Shown here one piece after another: positions 1 to 7,062 of a DNA stretch of 8,455 nucleotides. A program made the translations under genes and the position numbers. Below the pieces are notes generated by a model that did not search any database, was not told the DNA's origin, and saw only the letters and a list, made by a program, of their open reading frames with translations. The stretch is from contig VGGT01000066.1 in assembly GCA_016868485.1 (NCBI GenBank), positions 1 to 8,455 on the forward strand, read 5' to 3'. The first letter of the stretch is position 1, and every line of letters begins with the position of its first letter. The DNA comes from Bacteroidota bacterium. Its GTDB lineage: Bacteria > Bacteroidota > Bacteroidia > UBA7662.

Positions 1-1
1 T

Positions 2-325
2 GCAGGCGCCTTGCAGTCGGCAGATATAGGCATTGCGGTTAGCGAAAAAAGCGGTCAATTTTCTCCTGCATGTGACGTCATTTTAGCGGGACGGGCGCTC
101 ACCCAATTACCCAAAATTTTGGCATTTGTGCGCGCCTTGCCTCGTGTTTTGTATATCAACCTAATATTTTCATTGGCTTATAACATTTTCGGGCTGTCCT
201 TCGCGCTCAGCGGCAAGCTCACTCCACTCCTCAGCGCGGTTTTTATGCCCCTAAGCTCATTGACCGTCTTAATTAGCTCCGTTTTCCTAACACGGCACCT
301 CGCCCACAAATACCTGCCAAAATGA
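2..325 (+). CDS. ccoI: Copper-type P1B ATPase, C-terminal part only (CcoI/CopA-like)
   Basis: The gene runs in from the left edge; the last 107 residues are visible. The first residues (AGALQSADIGIAVSE) fit the region just after the GDGxND hinge of P-type ATPases, where metal ATPases have 'NDA.AL..ADIGIA'. Two hydrophobic segments follow, fitting the last two membrane helices. The first carries a YN pair (FSLAYNIFG) and the last an MPLSS motif, which resembles the MxxSS metal-site signature of Cu(+)-transporting P1B-1 enzymes. In cbb3 operons this ATPase (CcoI/FixI) exports copper across the inner membrane for CuB assembly in CcoN. Its stop codon overlaps the ccoS start by ATGA, which supports the CcoI role over general copper resistance. 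The N-terminal metal-binding and phosphorylation (DKTGT) domains lie outside the window. A TTG at 11 is not the start, because the frame is open to the edge. Confidence 0.88.
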   Translation, partial: AGALQSADIGIAVSEKSGQFSPACDVILAGRALTQLPKILAFVRALPRVLYINLIFSLAYNIFGLSFALSGKLTPLLSAVFMPLSSLTVLISSVFLTRHLAHKYLPK

Positions 326-510
326 ACATTATAGCCATTTTGATGGGGCTCAGTCTTCTGCTTGGACTGCTCTTTTTGGGACTATTTATCTGGAATCTCA
401 ATAAAGGGCAGTTTAACGATGACTTCACTCCTTCTATACGGATTTTGTTTGATGATCTACCCGAAGCGCCCCAAGAAAACCGAAAACAACCATCAATAAC
501 CAAAAATTAA
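322..510 (+). CDS. ccoS: CcoS, cbb3 oxidase maturation protein
   Basis: This small protein of 62 residues has one N-terminal membrane helix (about residues 3-25) followed by a short polar tail. The stretch 'FIWNLNKGQFNDDFTP' with a following 'ILFDDLP' fits the CcoS/FixS pattern (W..k.GQFdD...p..r.l.dD). CcoS is needed for inserting haem b and copper into the CcoN subunit. The start overlaps the upstream ATPase stop (ATGA at 322-325), so translation is probably coupled, and ccoNO follows after 8 bases. The size is typical of the family. Confidence 0.9.
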   Translation: MNIIAILMGLSLLLGLLFLGLFIWNLNKGQFNDDFTPSIRILFDDLPEAPQENRKQPSITKN

Positions 511-518
511 TTTCTGTT

Positions 519-2648
519 ATGCCACAAACCACCATTTATTACGACAACAAAATTGTCAGGAATTTCGCTTGGGCCACTGTGCTCTGGGGCATAGTGGGCA
601 TGTTGGTTGGCGTGCTCATTGCTGTTCAGCTCTTTATGCCCGAAGCAAACCTCAATACCGAATACACTACTTATGGCCGCATAAGACCCCTCCACACCAA
701 TGCAGTAATTTTTGCCTTTGTGGGCAATGCCATTTTCATGGGGGTCTACTATTCGCTTCAACGCTTGCTCAAAACCCGAATGTGGAGCGACGCACTCAGT
801 CAGATCAACTTTTGGGGCTGGCAACTCATTATAGTTGCCGCCGCCATTAGCCTTCCCCTGGGCTATACCACCTCAAAAGAATATGCTGAATTGGAGTGGC
901 CCATCGACATCGCCATTACACTCATGTGGGTGGTTTTTGGTTTGAATATGATCATGACCATATTGAACCGACGGGAACAGCATATGTATGTGGCGATTTG
1001 GTTCTACATAGCCACATTTGTGACCGTTGCGGTACTGCATATTGTTAACAGTTTTGAACTGCCGCTCACCTTATTTAAGAGCTATAGTTTTTATGCTGGC
1101 GTGCAGGATGCACTGGTTCAATGGTGGTATGGTCATAATGCGGTTGCCTTTTTCCTTACTACACCCTATCTCGGCATGATGTACTATTTTATGCCTAAGG
1201 CGGCCAATCGTCCGGTCTACTCTTATCGTTTATCGATTATCCACTTTTGGTCGCTCATCTTTATTTACATATGGGCTGGCCCTCATCATCTGCTTTACAG
1301 TTCTCTACCCGACTGGGCCCAATCGCTTGGGGTGGTCTTCTCCATTATGCTCATTGCTCCTAGTTGGGGAGGAATGATCAATGGCCTTCTCACACTGCGC
1401 GGGGTATGGGATAAGGTTCGCGTGGACCCTGTGCTTAAAATGATGGTTGTGGCGGTAACGGGCTATGGCATGGCCACATTCGAAGGGCCGATGCATTCCC
1501 TTAAAAGCGTCAATGCACTGAGCCATTTTACTGATTGGATTCCGGCACACGTTCATGTGGGAACATTGGCATGGAATGGCATGTTCACTTTTGCCATTCT
1601 ATACTACATCATTCCCAGAATTTTTAGAACCGAACTGTATAGTCTGCGTCTGGCCAATATGCACTTTTGGCTGAGTACCATCGGCCTTGTTTTTTGGGTG
1701 GTAGCCATGTATTGGAGTGGAATAACACAGGGGCTCATGTGGAAACAGTTCACAGCAGAGGGCACATTGCAGTACCCGAATTTCCTTGAAACGGTACTGC
1801 AAGTCATACCTATGTACATGGTTCGTGCGTTGGGTGGAACCATATACCTCATAGGCGCCTTAATTATGGCCTATAACCTCATTCGAACAGCAGCTTCCGG
1901 GAGCTTAATTTCGGATGAACCTGCTCTTGTGCCACAGCGAGACACCAACGAACATGAAGCAGTTAGTTGGCACAGACGCCTGGAAGGAAAACCCGCCTTG
2001 TTCACCGTGTTGGTTACCCTCGCCGTTCTTATCGGTGGGATCGTCGAATTCATGCCCGCTTTTCTAGTAAAATCGAATGTTCCAACCCTCGCTTCTGTCA
2101 AACCGTACACACCCCTCGAACTGCATGGTCGAGATGTATACATTAAAGAAGGCTGTGTAGGTTGCCACTCCCAGATGATTCGTCCGTTCCGATCAGAAAC
2201 CGAACGATATGGTGAATACAGCAAGGCTGGAGAATTTGTTTACGACCACCCCTTCTTGTGGGGCTCCAAACGCACAGGGCCTGACCTTCACCGTATAGGA
2301 GGCAAATACCAAGATAGCTGGCACTACAACCACATGATGGTTCCCGAGAGTATGAGTCCGGGCTCCATTATGCCGGCTTACCCTTGGTTGGTAGAGAATA
2401 TTATTGACACCAGCCTCACCAGCGATATGGTAGCCGCCATGCGCACACTCGGTGTTCCGTATTCAAGCCAAACAGTAAACGATGCCTCCCTTTTACTCAA
2501 CGAGCAGGCCTTGCAAATTACCGAACGCCTAAAAAAGGATGGCATCAGTACCCACAGCCACAGTGAAATGGTGGCTCTTATTGCCTATTTGCAACGATTA
2601 GGCATTGATATTCGACAGACAACCACCACTCAAATCATCACTCCATGA
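519..2648 (+). CDS. ccoNO: Fused cbb3 cytochrome c oxidase subunits I and II (CcoN-CcoO)
   Basis: This 709-residue protein joins the catalytic haem-copper subunit to the monohaem cytochrome c subunit. It reduces O2 to water with high affinity and pumps protons across the inner membrane. Residues 1 to about 460 are CcoN, with many membrane helices. Visible ligands are H59 (RPLHTN, low-spin haem b), H206 (WWYGHN) and H256/H257 (GPHH) for CuB, and H344/H346 (AHVHVG) for haem b3 and haem b. Y250 in FIYIWAG corresponds to the cross-linked tyrosine of this family. A polar linker (about 460-492) leads to a membrane anchor (about 493-517) and the CcoO domain. That domain has haem motif CVGCH (546-550), followed by QMIRPFRSE, TGPDLHR and a likely axial Met at M618 (SIMPAYPW). 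Separate ccoN and ccoO genes are usual in Proteobacteria, while the fused form is common in Bacteroidota. The stop overlaps the ccoQ start (ATGA). Confidence 0.96.
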   Translation: MPQTTIYYDNKIVRNFAWATVLWGIVGMLVGVLIAVQLFMPEANLNTEYTTYGRIRPLHTNAVIFAFVGNAIFMGVYYSLQRLLKTRMWSDALSQINFWGWQLIIVAAAISLPLGYTTSKEYAELEWPIDIAITLMWVVFGLNMIMTILNRREQHMYVAIWFYIATFVTVAVLHIVNSFELPLTLFKSYSFYAGVQDALVQWWYGHNAVAFFLTTPYLGMMYYFMPKAANRPVYSYRLSIIHFWSLIFIYIWAGPHHLLYSSLPDWAQSLGVVFSIMLIAPSWGGMINGLLTLRGVWDKVRVDPVLKMMVVAVTGYGMATFEGPMHSLKSVNALSHFTDWIPAHVHVGTLAWNGMFTFAILYYIIPRIFRTELYSLRLANMHFWLSTIGLVFWVVAMYWSGITQGLMWKQFTAEGTLQYPNFLETVLQVIPMYMVRALGGTIYLIGALIMAYNLIRTAASGSLISDEPALVPQRDTNEHEAVSWHRRLEGKPALFTVLVTLAVLIGGIVEFMPAFLVKSNVPTLASVKPYTPLELHGRDVYIKEGCVGCHSQMIRPFRSETERYGEYSKAGEFVYDHPFLWGSKRTGPDLHRIGGKYQDSWHYNHMMVPESMSPGSIMPAYPWLVENIIDTSLTSDMVAAMRTLGVPYSSQTVNDASLLLNEQALQITERLKKDGISTHSHSEMVALIAYLQRLGIDIRQTTTTQIITP

Positions 2649-2845
2649 TCCGAAATACGCTCGAGTCCATCGCTGGAATTAGCATCTACCCCATTTTTTC
2701 ATTCGTGCTCTTTTTCACGTTTTTCGCCGGAATGCTCATTTGGGTATTTCGCCAAGAAAAAACCTATATCCAACAACACGGGGAACTCCCTCTGAATGAT
2801 TCTCAACCTCTTAACCCCGAATACCATGACACAGAGACGCGATGA
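2645..2845 (+). CDS. ccoQ: CcoQ-like small cbb3 oxidase subunit
   Basis: The protein has 66 residues with one hydrophobic helix (about residues 14-35, rich in Phe) followed by 'VFRQEKTYIQQHGELPLND'. A short polar tail after one helix, at this position between ccoO and ccoP, is characteristic of CcoQ/FixQ. CcoQ stabilises the oxidase and the association of CcoP. Sequence conservation in this family is low, so the call rests mainly on topology and position. It starts inside the ccoNO stop codon (ATGA), and its last 20 bases overlap the start of ccoP. Confidence 0.82.
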   Translation: MIRNTLESIAGISIYPIFSFVLFFTFFAGMLIWVFRQEKTYIQQHGELPLNDSQPLNPEYHDTETR

Positions 2846-3428
2846 ACTCACCAACCACGATTATGACGGCATACAAGAATACGACAATGACCTTCCTCCG
2901 TGGTGGGTGTTCCTCTTCTACCTGACCTTCGTTTTCGCGCTGATTTATCTACTGAACTATCATGTTTTTCAAACGGCACCCTCTCAATCACAGGAGTATG
3001 CCATGGAAATGGAAGCGGCTCGGGTAGAATTGGCGGCTTATGAAGCATCAGCTGCAGGCCAATTACCCATTTCCTTCATGGAAAAGGAAACAGATCTTGA
3101 AGCAGGGAAACAAATTTATTCCAAAAACTGTGTGCCATGTCACGGTCCTGATGGCGGGGGTACGGTTGGACCCAATTTAACCGACCAATACTATCTGCAC
3201 GGGAATACCGCCGAAGATTATTTTAAGGTTATAAGCAATGGCGTCCCAGAAAAGGGCATGATTCCATGGAACAACACCCTAAGCAGGCGAGAAATCTTAC
3301 AAGTGGCGAGCTATATTCAAAACCGACTTCATGGAACAACACCTGCACAGCCCAAGGAACCACAGGGGACACTACACGACAAAAGTATCTCTATGCTCTC
3401 AAAAAAACCAAAGATGAACGCCAATTAG
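2826..3428 (+). CDS. ccoP: CcoP, cbb3 oxidase cytochrome c subunit with one haem motif
   Basis: I chose the ATG at 2826 (200 residues). It gives the family's N-terminus: 'HDYDGIQEYDNDLPPWW' (residues 11-27) is the classical CcoP signature placed just before the membrane helix (about 27-47). An ATG 30 bases upstream is in frame but would add residues that do not belong to this pattern. After a helical linker rich in Glu and Ala (about 55-95), one cytochrome c domain follows with CVPCH (102-106), a GPNL turn (116-119) and a likely axial Met at M145 (KGMIPW). Only one CxxCH is present, whereas proteobacterial CcoP has two. The protein feeds electrons from soluble or membrane cytochrome c into the oxidase. 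The gene overlaps ccoQ by 20 bases and ends 9 bases before ccoG. Confidence 0.93.
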   Translation: MTQRRDELTNHDYDGIQEYDNDLPPWWVFLFYLTFVFALIYLLNYHVFQTAPSQSQEYAMEMEAARVELAAYEASAAGQLPISFMEKETDLEAGKQIYSKNCVPCHGPDGGGTVGPNLTDQYYLHGNTAEDYFKVISNGVPEKGMIPWNNTLSRREILQVASYIQNRLHGTTPAQPKEPQGTLHDKSISMLSKKPKMNAN

Positions 3429-3437
3429 CACGTTCAT

Positions 3438-4853
3438 ATGATCAATGCGCCCAATATTCCAGCCCACGAGGGACCCTCCTTTCGGGATTCGCTAACATCC
3501 ATCGATTCTAAGGGGCAACGGGTATTCTTCTACCCAAAAAGACCGAACGGGCGCTACTACAACAGGAGGATTTGGCTGAGTTATGCCCTGATGGGCCTGA
3601 TGTTTGCTGGGCCCCTTCTGCGGGTAAATGGACATCCCTTAATGCTGTTCAACATATTGGAGCGCAAATTTATATTGTTTGGGGTCGCATTTTGGCCGCA
3701 AGATTTTAAGATATTATTTGTTGGATTTATCACATTGGTGGTTGGAATCGTACTGTTTACAGCAGTCAAAGGCCGATTGTTTTGTGGATGGATTTGCCCG
3801 CAAACCATCTTTATGGAGATGCTCTTTAGACGACTTGAATATGTTATCGATGGCGATCGATCTGCCCAGCGAAAATTGGCCAGTTTACCTTGGAGCAACC
3901 CAATTAAATTAAGAAAGCGGACTTTGAAATTTGTGCTGTTTTTCGCATTATCTTCAATAATTGCCCATACATTTCTAGCCTATATTTTGGGTAGTGAACG
4001 GGTTTGGTCGCTGGTGAATCATCCCATTTCTGACAACCCTGGTGTCTTTTTAAGTCTGATTTTATTCACTTTCATTTTTTTTGGGGTTTTTTGGTGGTTC
4101 AGGGAACAGGTTTGTACGATTGTTTGTCCGTATGGCCGGCTACAAGGAGTTCTGCTTGACCCCAATACGACTCAGGTGGCTTATGATTTTGTACGCGGTG
4201 AACCGAGGGGAAAGCACGGTCGAGAGCGCCAAAAAGGCATGGGTGACTGCATCGACTGCGCTCAATGTGTAGAGGTCTGTCCGACCGGCATCGATATCCG
4301 TAATGGAAGCCAACTCGAATGTGTTCATTGTACAGCTTGTATCGACGCTTGCGATGCGATCATGGATGCCATTGACAAGCCCCGAGGACTGGTGCGTATT
4401 GAATCAGAATTGGGTATAGGTCGACAAGAATCGCGCTTTTGGCGGCCAAGAATCATCCTTTATACCCTGCTTTTTGGCGTACTCACTGGCTCTTTTGGAT
4501 ACTTGCTCGTTTCCCGAACCAAAACTGAAACCAGTATTTTGAGGGCTCGAGGCCAGGCGCCTCAACACTTGCCAGATGGTCGAACAGGAAACCTATTTAT
4601 GGTCAAAAGTATCAATAAAACGTTCCAAGAGCTGCCTGTGGAATTTCAATTAGTTTCGAAAACTGGCTCGCTGGACATGATCGGTCATTCGCTTATCATA
4701 CCCCCACAAGGCTATCGAGAGGGTGCATTCTTCATCTATTTTCCCTCCGAATCGACACCATTGAGAAAGACCTTCCAATCCAAACCCATCACCATCGAGG
4801 TTCGAAGTGGTGGGCAACTATTGGAACGCGTGCACACCCAATTTCAGTTTTGA
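3438..4853 (+). CDS. ccoG: CcoG (RdxA/FixG-like) polyferredoxin, cbb3 oxidase assembly
   Basis: This 471-residue membrane iron-sulfur protein acts in cbb3 oxidase biogenesis; CcoG is reported to reduce Cu(II) to Cu(I) for the copper supply. It has several membrane helices (about 47-62, 90-110, 164-184, 203-220 and 338-358). It shows the NapH/FixG motifs FCGWICPQ (C116, C120) and CTIVCPYGRLQ (C226, C230). A double 4Fe-4S ferredoxin domain follows: CIDCAQCVEVCP (C271, C274, C277, C281) and CVHCTACIDAC (C295, C298, C301, C305). The C-terminal part, about residues 380-471, is a beta-rich domain of the FixG C-terminal Ig-like kind. All expected cysteines are present and the length is normal. No clear ribosome-binding site precedes the ATG. 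The position 9 bases after ccoP fits the usual operon order. Confidence 0.95.
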   Translation: MINAPNIPAHEGPSFRDSLTSIDSKGQRVFFYPKRPNGRYYNRRIWLSYALMGLMFAGPLLRVNGHPLMLFNILERKFILFGVAFWPQDFKILFVGFITLVVGIVLFTAVKGRLFCGWICPQTIFMEMLFRRLEYVIDGDRSAQRKLASLPWSNPIKLRKRTLKFVLFFALSSIIAHTFLAYILGSERVWSLVNHPISDNPGVFLSLILFTFIFFGVFWWFREQVCTIVCPYGRLQGVLLDPNTTQVAYDFVRGEPRGKHGRERQKGMGDCIDCAQCVEVCPTGIDIRNGSQLECVHCTACIDACDAIMDAIDKPRGLVRIESELGIGRQESRFWRPRIILYTLLFGVLTGSFGYLLVSRTKTETSILRARGQAPQHLPDGRTGNLFMVKSINKTFQELPVEFQLVSKTGSLDMIGHSLIIPPQGYREGAFFIYFPSESTPLRKTFQSKPITIEVRSGGQLLERVHTQFQF

Positions 4854-4884
4854 CTTACATCTAGCCCTTATCCATTATTTCCCC

Positions 4885-5328
4885 ATGCGCATTACCTGGC
4901 CAATTGGCATTCTTATTTCCTTCATCGTATTTGCAGGATTTATGATCGGCTTTGCTGTTTACAGTACCCAAAATCCACCAGAATTGGTAGCCGACAACTA
5001 TTATGAATTGGACTCTGAATATGATCAACACCGCATGCAAGTTGACCGCTGGAATCGGGCTAACCCTTCAAACACTCCTCCTATTTGGGAAAATGATTCG
5101 TTGGTGATGTATATTCCTACTTTGCTCATGGACTCTGATAGTGGCTGGGTACATTTTTACAAACCTGATCAACGTTCACTCGATTTTGTTTGGAATTGGC
5201 AACAGTTTACAGCCACCAATGGCCGGATTGCATCACATAATTTGGCTCGCGGTCGCTGGATGGTTACCCTGCATGCATGGAAGGATGGAGCGGGTTATGC
5301 TAAACGCTATAACGTCCATAGACCATGA
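4885..5328 (+). CDS. ccoH: CcoH (FixH family), cbb3 oxidase assembly protein
   Basis: The ATG at 4885 gives 147 residues, starting MRITWPIGI directly before the single membrane helix (about 5-27). An in-frame ATG 78 bases upstream lies inside ccoG and would put unrelated polar sequence in front of the helix, so I rejected it. After the helix comes 'PPELVADNYYELDSEYD' (residues 31-47), matching the FixH pattern of P.LV...YY......Y. A beta-rich periplasmic domain follows, ending in 'GRWMVTLHAWKDGAGY' (123-138). CcoH binds the oxidase complex and stabilises its assembly. The gene starts 31 bases after ccoG, and its stop overlaps the next start by ATGA. Confidence 0.88.
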   Translation: MRITWPIGILISFIVFAGFMIGFAVYSTQNPPELVADNYYELDSEYDQHRMQVDRWNRANPSNTPPIWENDSLVMYIPTLLMDSDSGWVHFYKPDQRSLDFVWNWQQFTATNGRIASHNLARGRWMVTLHAWKDGAGYAKRYNVHRP

Positions 5329-6062
5329 AACCGGTCGCGATCGGATTATGGGGTGCGCTCATTCTGGGGCTCGTGGGGAGCCTTCACTGCATAGGAATGT
5401 GTGGACCGCTCATTTTGGCCTTACCGCATGGCAACAACAGCCATCCTGTGAGATTTTGGCTGTTACGAATAACCTACCACATCGGAAGGGCGGGCACATA
5501 TGCTCTTTTCGGCTGGCTGGCCGGAACATTTGGACATAACTTTAAGTTACTTGGGTGGCAACAAGGCCTGTCGATCGTAGGTGGACTTTTGCTTGTGGCC
5601 TTGGCGGTTTGGCCAAGGCTCCAATCCCGATTTCCGGGACTCAACTTCATTTGGCTCGCCCTTCGACCGATTCAACATCGATTTTTTCGCCAAGCGGGAT
5701 TCCAAAAACAACTGATTGCGGGTGCGTTCAACGCACTTCTTCCCTGTGGACTGTTGTACACGGCACTGGCAGGTGCTGTTGTGATGGGGCACCCGCTTTA
5801 TTCAGCACTATTCATGGGCATTTTCGGCTTGGCGACCGTGCCTGGATTACTGATTTTATCCCTTCTTAAAAGAGCACTTCGCTTCGGAACTGTACGCGGT
5901 TCCGCTCATTTCGGCACCGCAATCACCCTTTTACTCGGGATTTGGATGCTGCTTCGCGGAATGGGGCTTGGCATTCCATTACTCAGTCCGGACATACAAA
6001 ACAGCCCCACGAATTCTGTTCAGAGCGAATCAACACGTTCGCCAAGTCCCTCTTGTCATTAG
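5325..6062 (+). CDS. SafE/DsbD-like membrane protein of the cbb3 operon
   Basis: This 245-residue protein has about six hydrophobic helices. Two conserved motifs identify the family usually annotated as 'sulfite exporter TauE/SafE' or 'cytochrome c biogenesis transmembrane region' (DsbD_2): GSLHCIGMCG (residues 18-27, with H21, C22 and C26) and NALLPCGLLY (136-145, with C141). The motifs sit in the first and a central helix, as in the CcdA/DsbD fold where paired cysteines carry electrons or bind metal. The gene follows ccoH with an ATGA overlap, and this neighbour is recurrent in cbb3 operons. I therefore infer a role in copper or thiol handling during oxidase assembly rather than sulfite export; the substrate cannot be read from the sequence. 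The last 25 residues (SPDIQNSPTN... to CH) are polar and look unstructured. Confidence 0.8.
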   Translation: MKPVAIGLWGALILGLVGSLHCIGMCGPLILALPHGNNSHPVRFWLLRITYHIGRAGTYALFGWLAGTFGHNFKLLGWQQGLSIVGGLLLVALAVWPRLQSRFPGLNFIWLALRPIQHRFFRQAGFQKQLIAGAFNALLPCGLLYTALAGAVVMGHPLYSALFMGIFGLATVPGLLILSLLKRALRFGTVRGSAHFGTAITLLLGIWMLLRGMGLGIPLLSPDIQNSPTNSVQSESTRSPSPSCH

Positions 6063-6130
6063 GGATCCTGAAAATTATAGGATACTTAAAATTACTGGAC
6101 CCTGAAAATAATAGGGATCCTGAAAATTAT
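6061..6130. repeat. Four-unit degenerate 17-18 bp tandem repeat between convergent genes
   Basis: Four head-to-tail units are visible: AGGGATCCTGAAAATTAT (6061-6078), AGGATACTTAAAATTAC (6079-6095), TGGACCCTGAAAATAAT (6096-6112) and AGGGATCCTGAAAATTAT (6113-6130). The outer two are identical and the inner two are diverged. Unit 1 overlaps the stop of the SafE-like gene (6060-6062), and unit 4 covers the pyrB stop (6127-6129, minus strand). The array therefore fills the whole space between the two convergent genes. No protein is encoded across it. The units are adjacent, with no spacer, so it is not a CRISPR. Confidence 0.85.
6097..6120. terminator. Possible bidirectional terminator hairpin in the repeat array
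   Basis: GGACCCT (6097-6103) can pair with AGGG-A-TCC (6113-6120), leaving one bulged A (6117). This gives a 7-bp stem with a 9-base loop (GAAAATAAT). It sits exactly between two convergent operons, where a terminator is expected. Neither side has a clean run of U: the plus side continues TGAAAATTATT and the minus side AGTAATTTTAAG. It is therefore a weak intrinsic-terminator candidate. It could equally be a by-product of the repeats, since units 3 and 4 happen to be partly complementary. Confidence 0.3.
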
Positions 6131-7062
6131 TCGATCAATTGAGGCCTCGTGGCTAGGAGGTACAATACCGCCATGCGTATGGCCACCCCATTTTCCACCT
6201 GCTGCAATATAATCGAACGACCCGAGTCCGCTACATCCGAAGACAACTCTACCCCACGGTTAATGGGACCCGGATGCATAATCACAATTTCTTTCTTGAT
6301 TTCATCGAGTAATTTCCGGTTGATTCCAAAGGCTTGGGTGTATTCGCGGAGTGAGGGAAAATACCGTGTTTGTTGGCGCTCGAGTTGGATGCGTAAAACA
6401 TTAGCCACGTCGCACCACGCTAAAGCCTCACGCACTTGATGGGTTACCCCAACACCAAGTTCCTCGATGCCTCTAGGCATGAGGGTGGCTGGCCCACACA
6501 ACATGACCTCTGCTCCCAATGCCTTCAAACAGAAAATATTAGACAGGGCCACCCTTGAATGAAGGATGTCGCCAAATATGGCCACACGCTTCCCTTGCAC
6601 AGAGCCCATTTTCTCTCGAATCGAAAATGCATCTAAAAGTGCTTGTGTGGGGTGCTCATGGGCGCCATCACCGGCATTCACAATCGGGCAGGAAACATGT
6701 CGAGCCAAAAATTGGCAAGCACCCGCATCAGGATGGCGCATCACCACCATGTCTACCTTCATGGCGAGAATATTTCGCACGGTATCGATCAATGTCTCGC
6801 CCTTTGACACCGAACTGCCCGATGCGGAGAAGTTAACTACATCTGCCGAGAGACGCTTTTCTGCGAGTTCGAATGAGAGTCGGGTGCGGGTCGAACTTTC
6901 AAAAAAAAGATTAGCGATGGTCGTGTCGCGCAATGAAGGGACCTTTTTGATGGGGCGGTTGATCACCTCTTTAAAATTATCCGCTGTCGTGAAAATCAAA
7001 TCGATCTCTTCGGCGCTGAGGTCGCGGATGCTAATCAGGTTTGAATGAGCCAGTGCCTTCAT
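6127..7062 (-). CDS. pyrB: Aspartate carbamoyltransferase catalytic subunit (PyrB)
   Basis: The enzyme makes N-carbamoyl-L-aspartate from carbamoyl phosphate and aspartate, the committed step of de novo pyrimidine synthesis in the cytoplasm. It is 311 residues long, the usual length. Visible motifs are the carbamoyl-phosphate loop ESSTRTR (55-61), the SASGSSVSKGET loop with the active-site Lys (K88), R109-H110-P111, HEHPTQ (135-140), FGDILHSRV (163-171) and MHPGPINRGVE (262-272). All catalytic residues I would expect are present. The start at 7062 is fixed by an in-frame TAA 12-14 bases upstream. No pyrI is nearby, so it may be an unregulated class of enzyme. The gene follows pyrR, as often in Bacteroidota, but the usual pyrR-pyrB overlap is interrupted here by a 41-bp duplication. 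Confidence 0.97.
   Translation of the reverse strand: MKALAHSNLISIRDLSAEEIDLIFTTADNFKEVINRPIKKVPSLRDTTIANLFFESSTRTRLSFELAEKRLSADVVNFSASGSSVSKGETLIDTVRNILAMKVDMVVMRHPDAGACQFLARHVSCPIVNAGDGAHEHPTQALLDAFSIREKMGSVQGKRVAIFGDILHSRVALSNIFCLKALGAEVMLCGPATLMPRGIEELGVGVTHQVREALAWCDVANVLRIQLERQQTRYFPSLREYTQAFGINRKLLDEIKKEIVIMHPGPINRGVELSSDVADSGRSIILQQVENGVAIRMAVLYLLATRPQLIE

Noticed and set aside
1599..2224. Several minus-strand ORFs opposite ccoNO
   Set aside because: They are shadows of a strongly conserved gene, have no recognisable motifs and overlap each other in different frames.
2796..2825. Earlier in-frame start for CcoP
   Set aside because: It would add ten residues not matching the family, whereas the ATG at 2826 places the conserved N-terminal motif correctly.
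4807..4884. Earlier in-frame start for CcoH inside ccoG
   Set aside because: The extra residues are an out-of-frame reading of the ccoG 3' end, and the family begins just before the membrane helix.
6061..6130. CRISPR array
   Set aside because: The units are directly adjacent, degenerate and have no spacers; no cas gene is present.
6566..7048. A 160-codon plus-strand ORF opposite pyrB
   Set aside because: It is antisense to a fully conserved pyrB, has no recognisable domain and has no sign of an own promoter.
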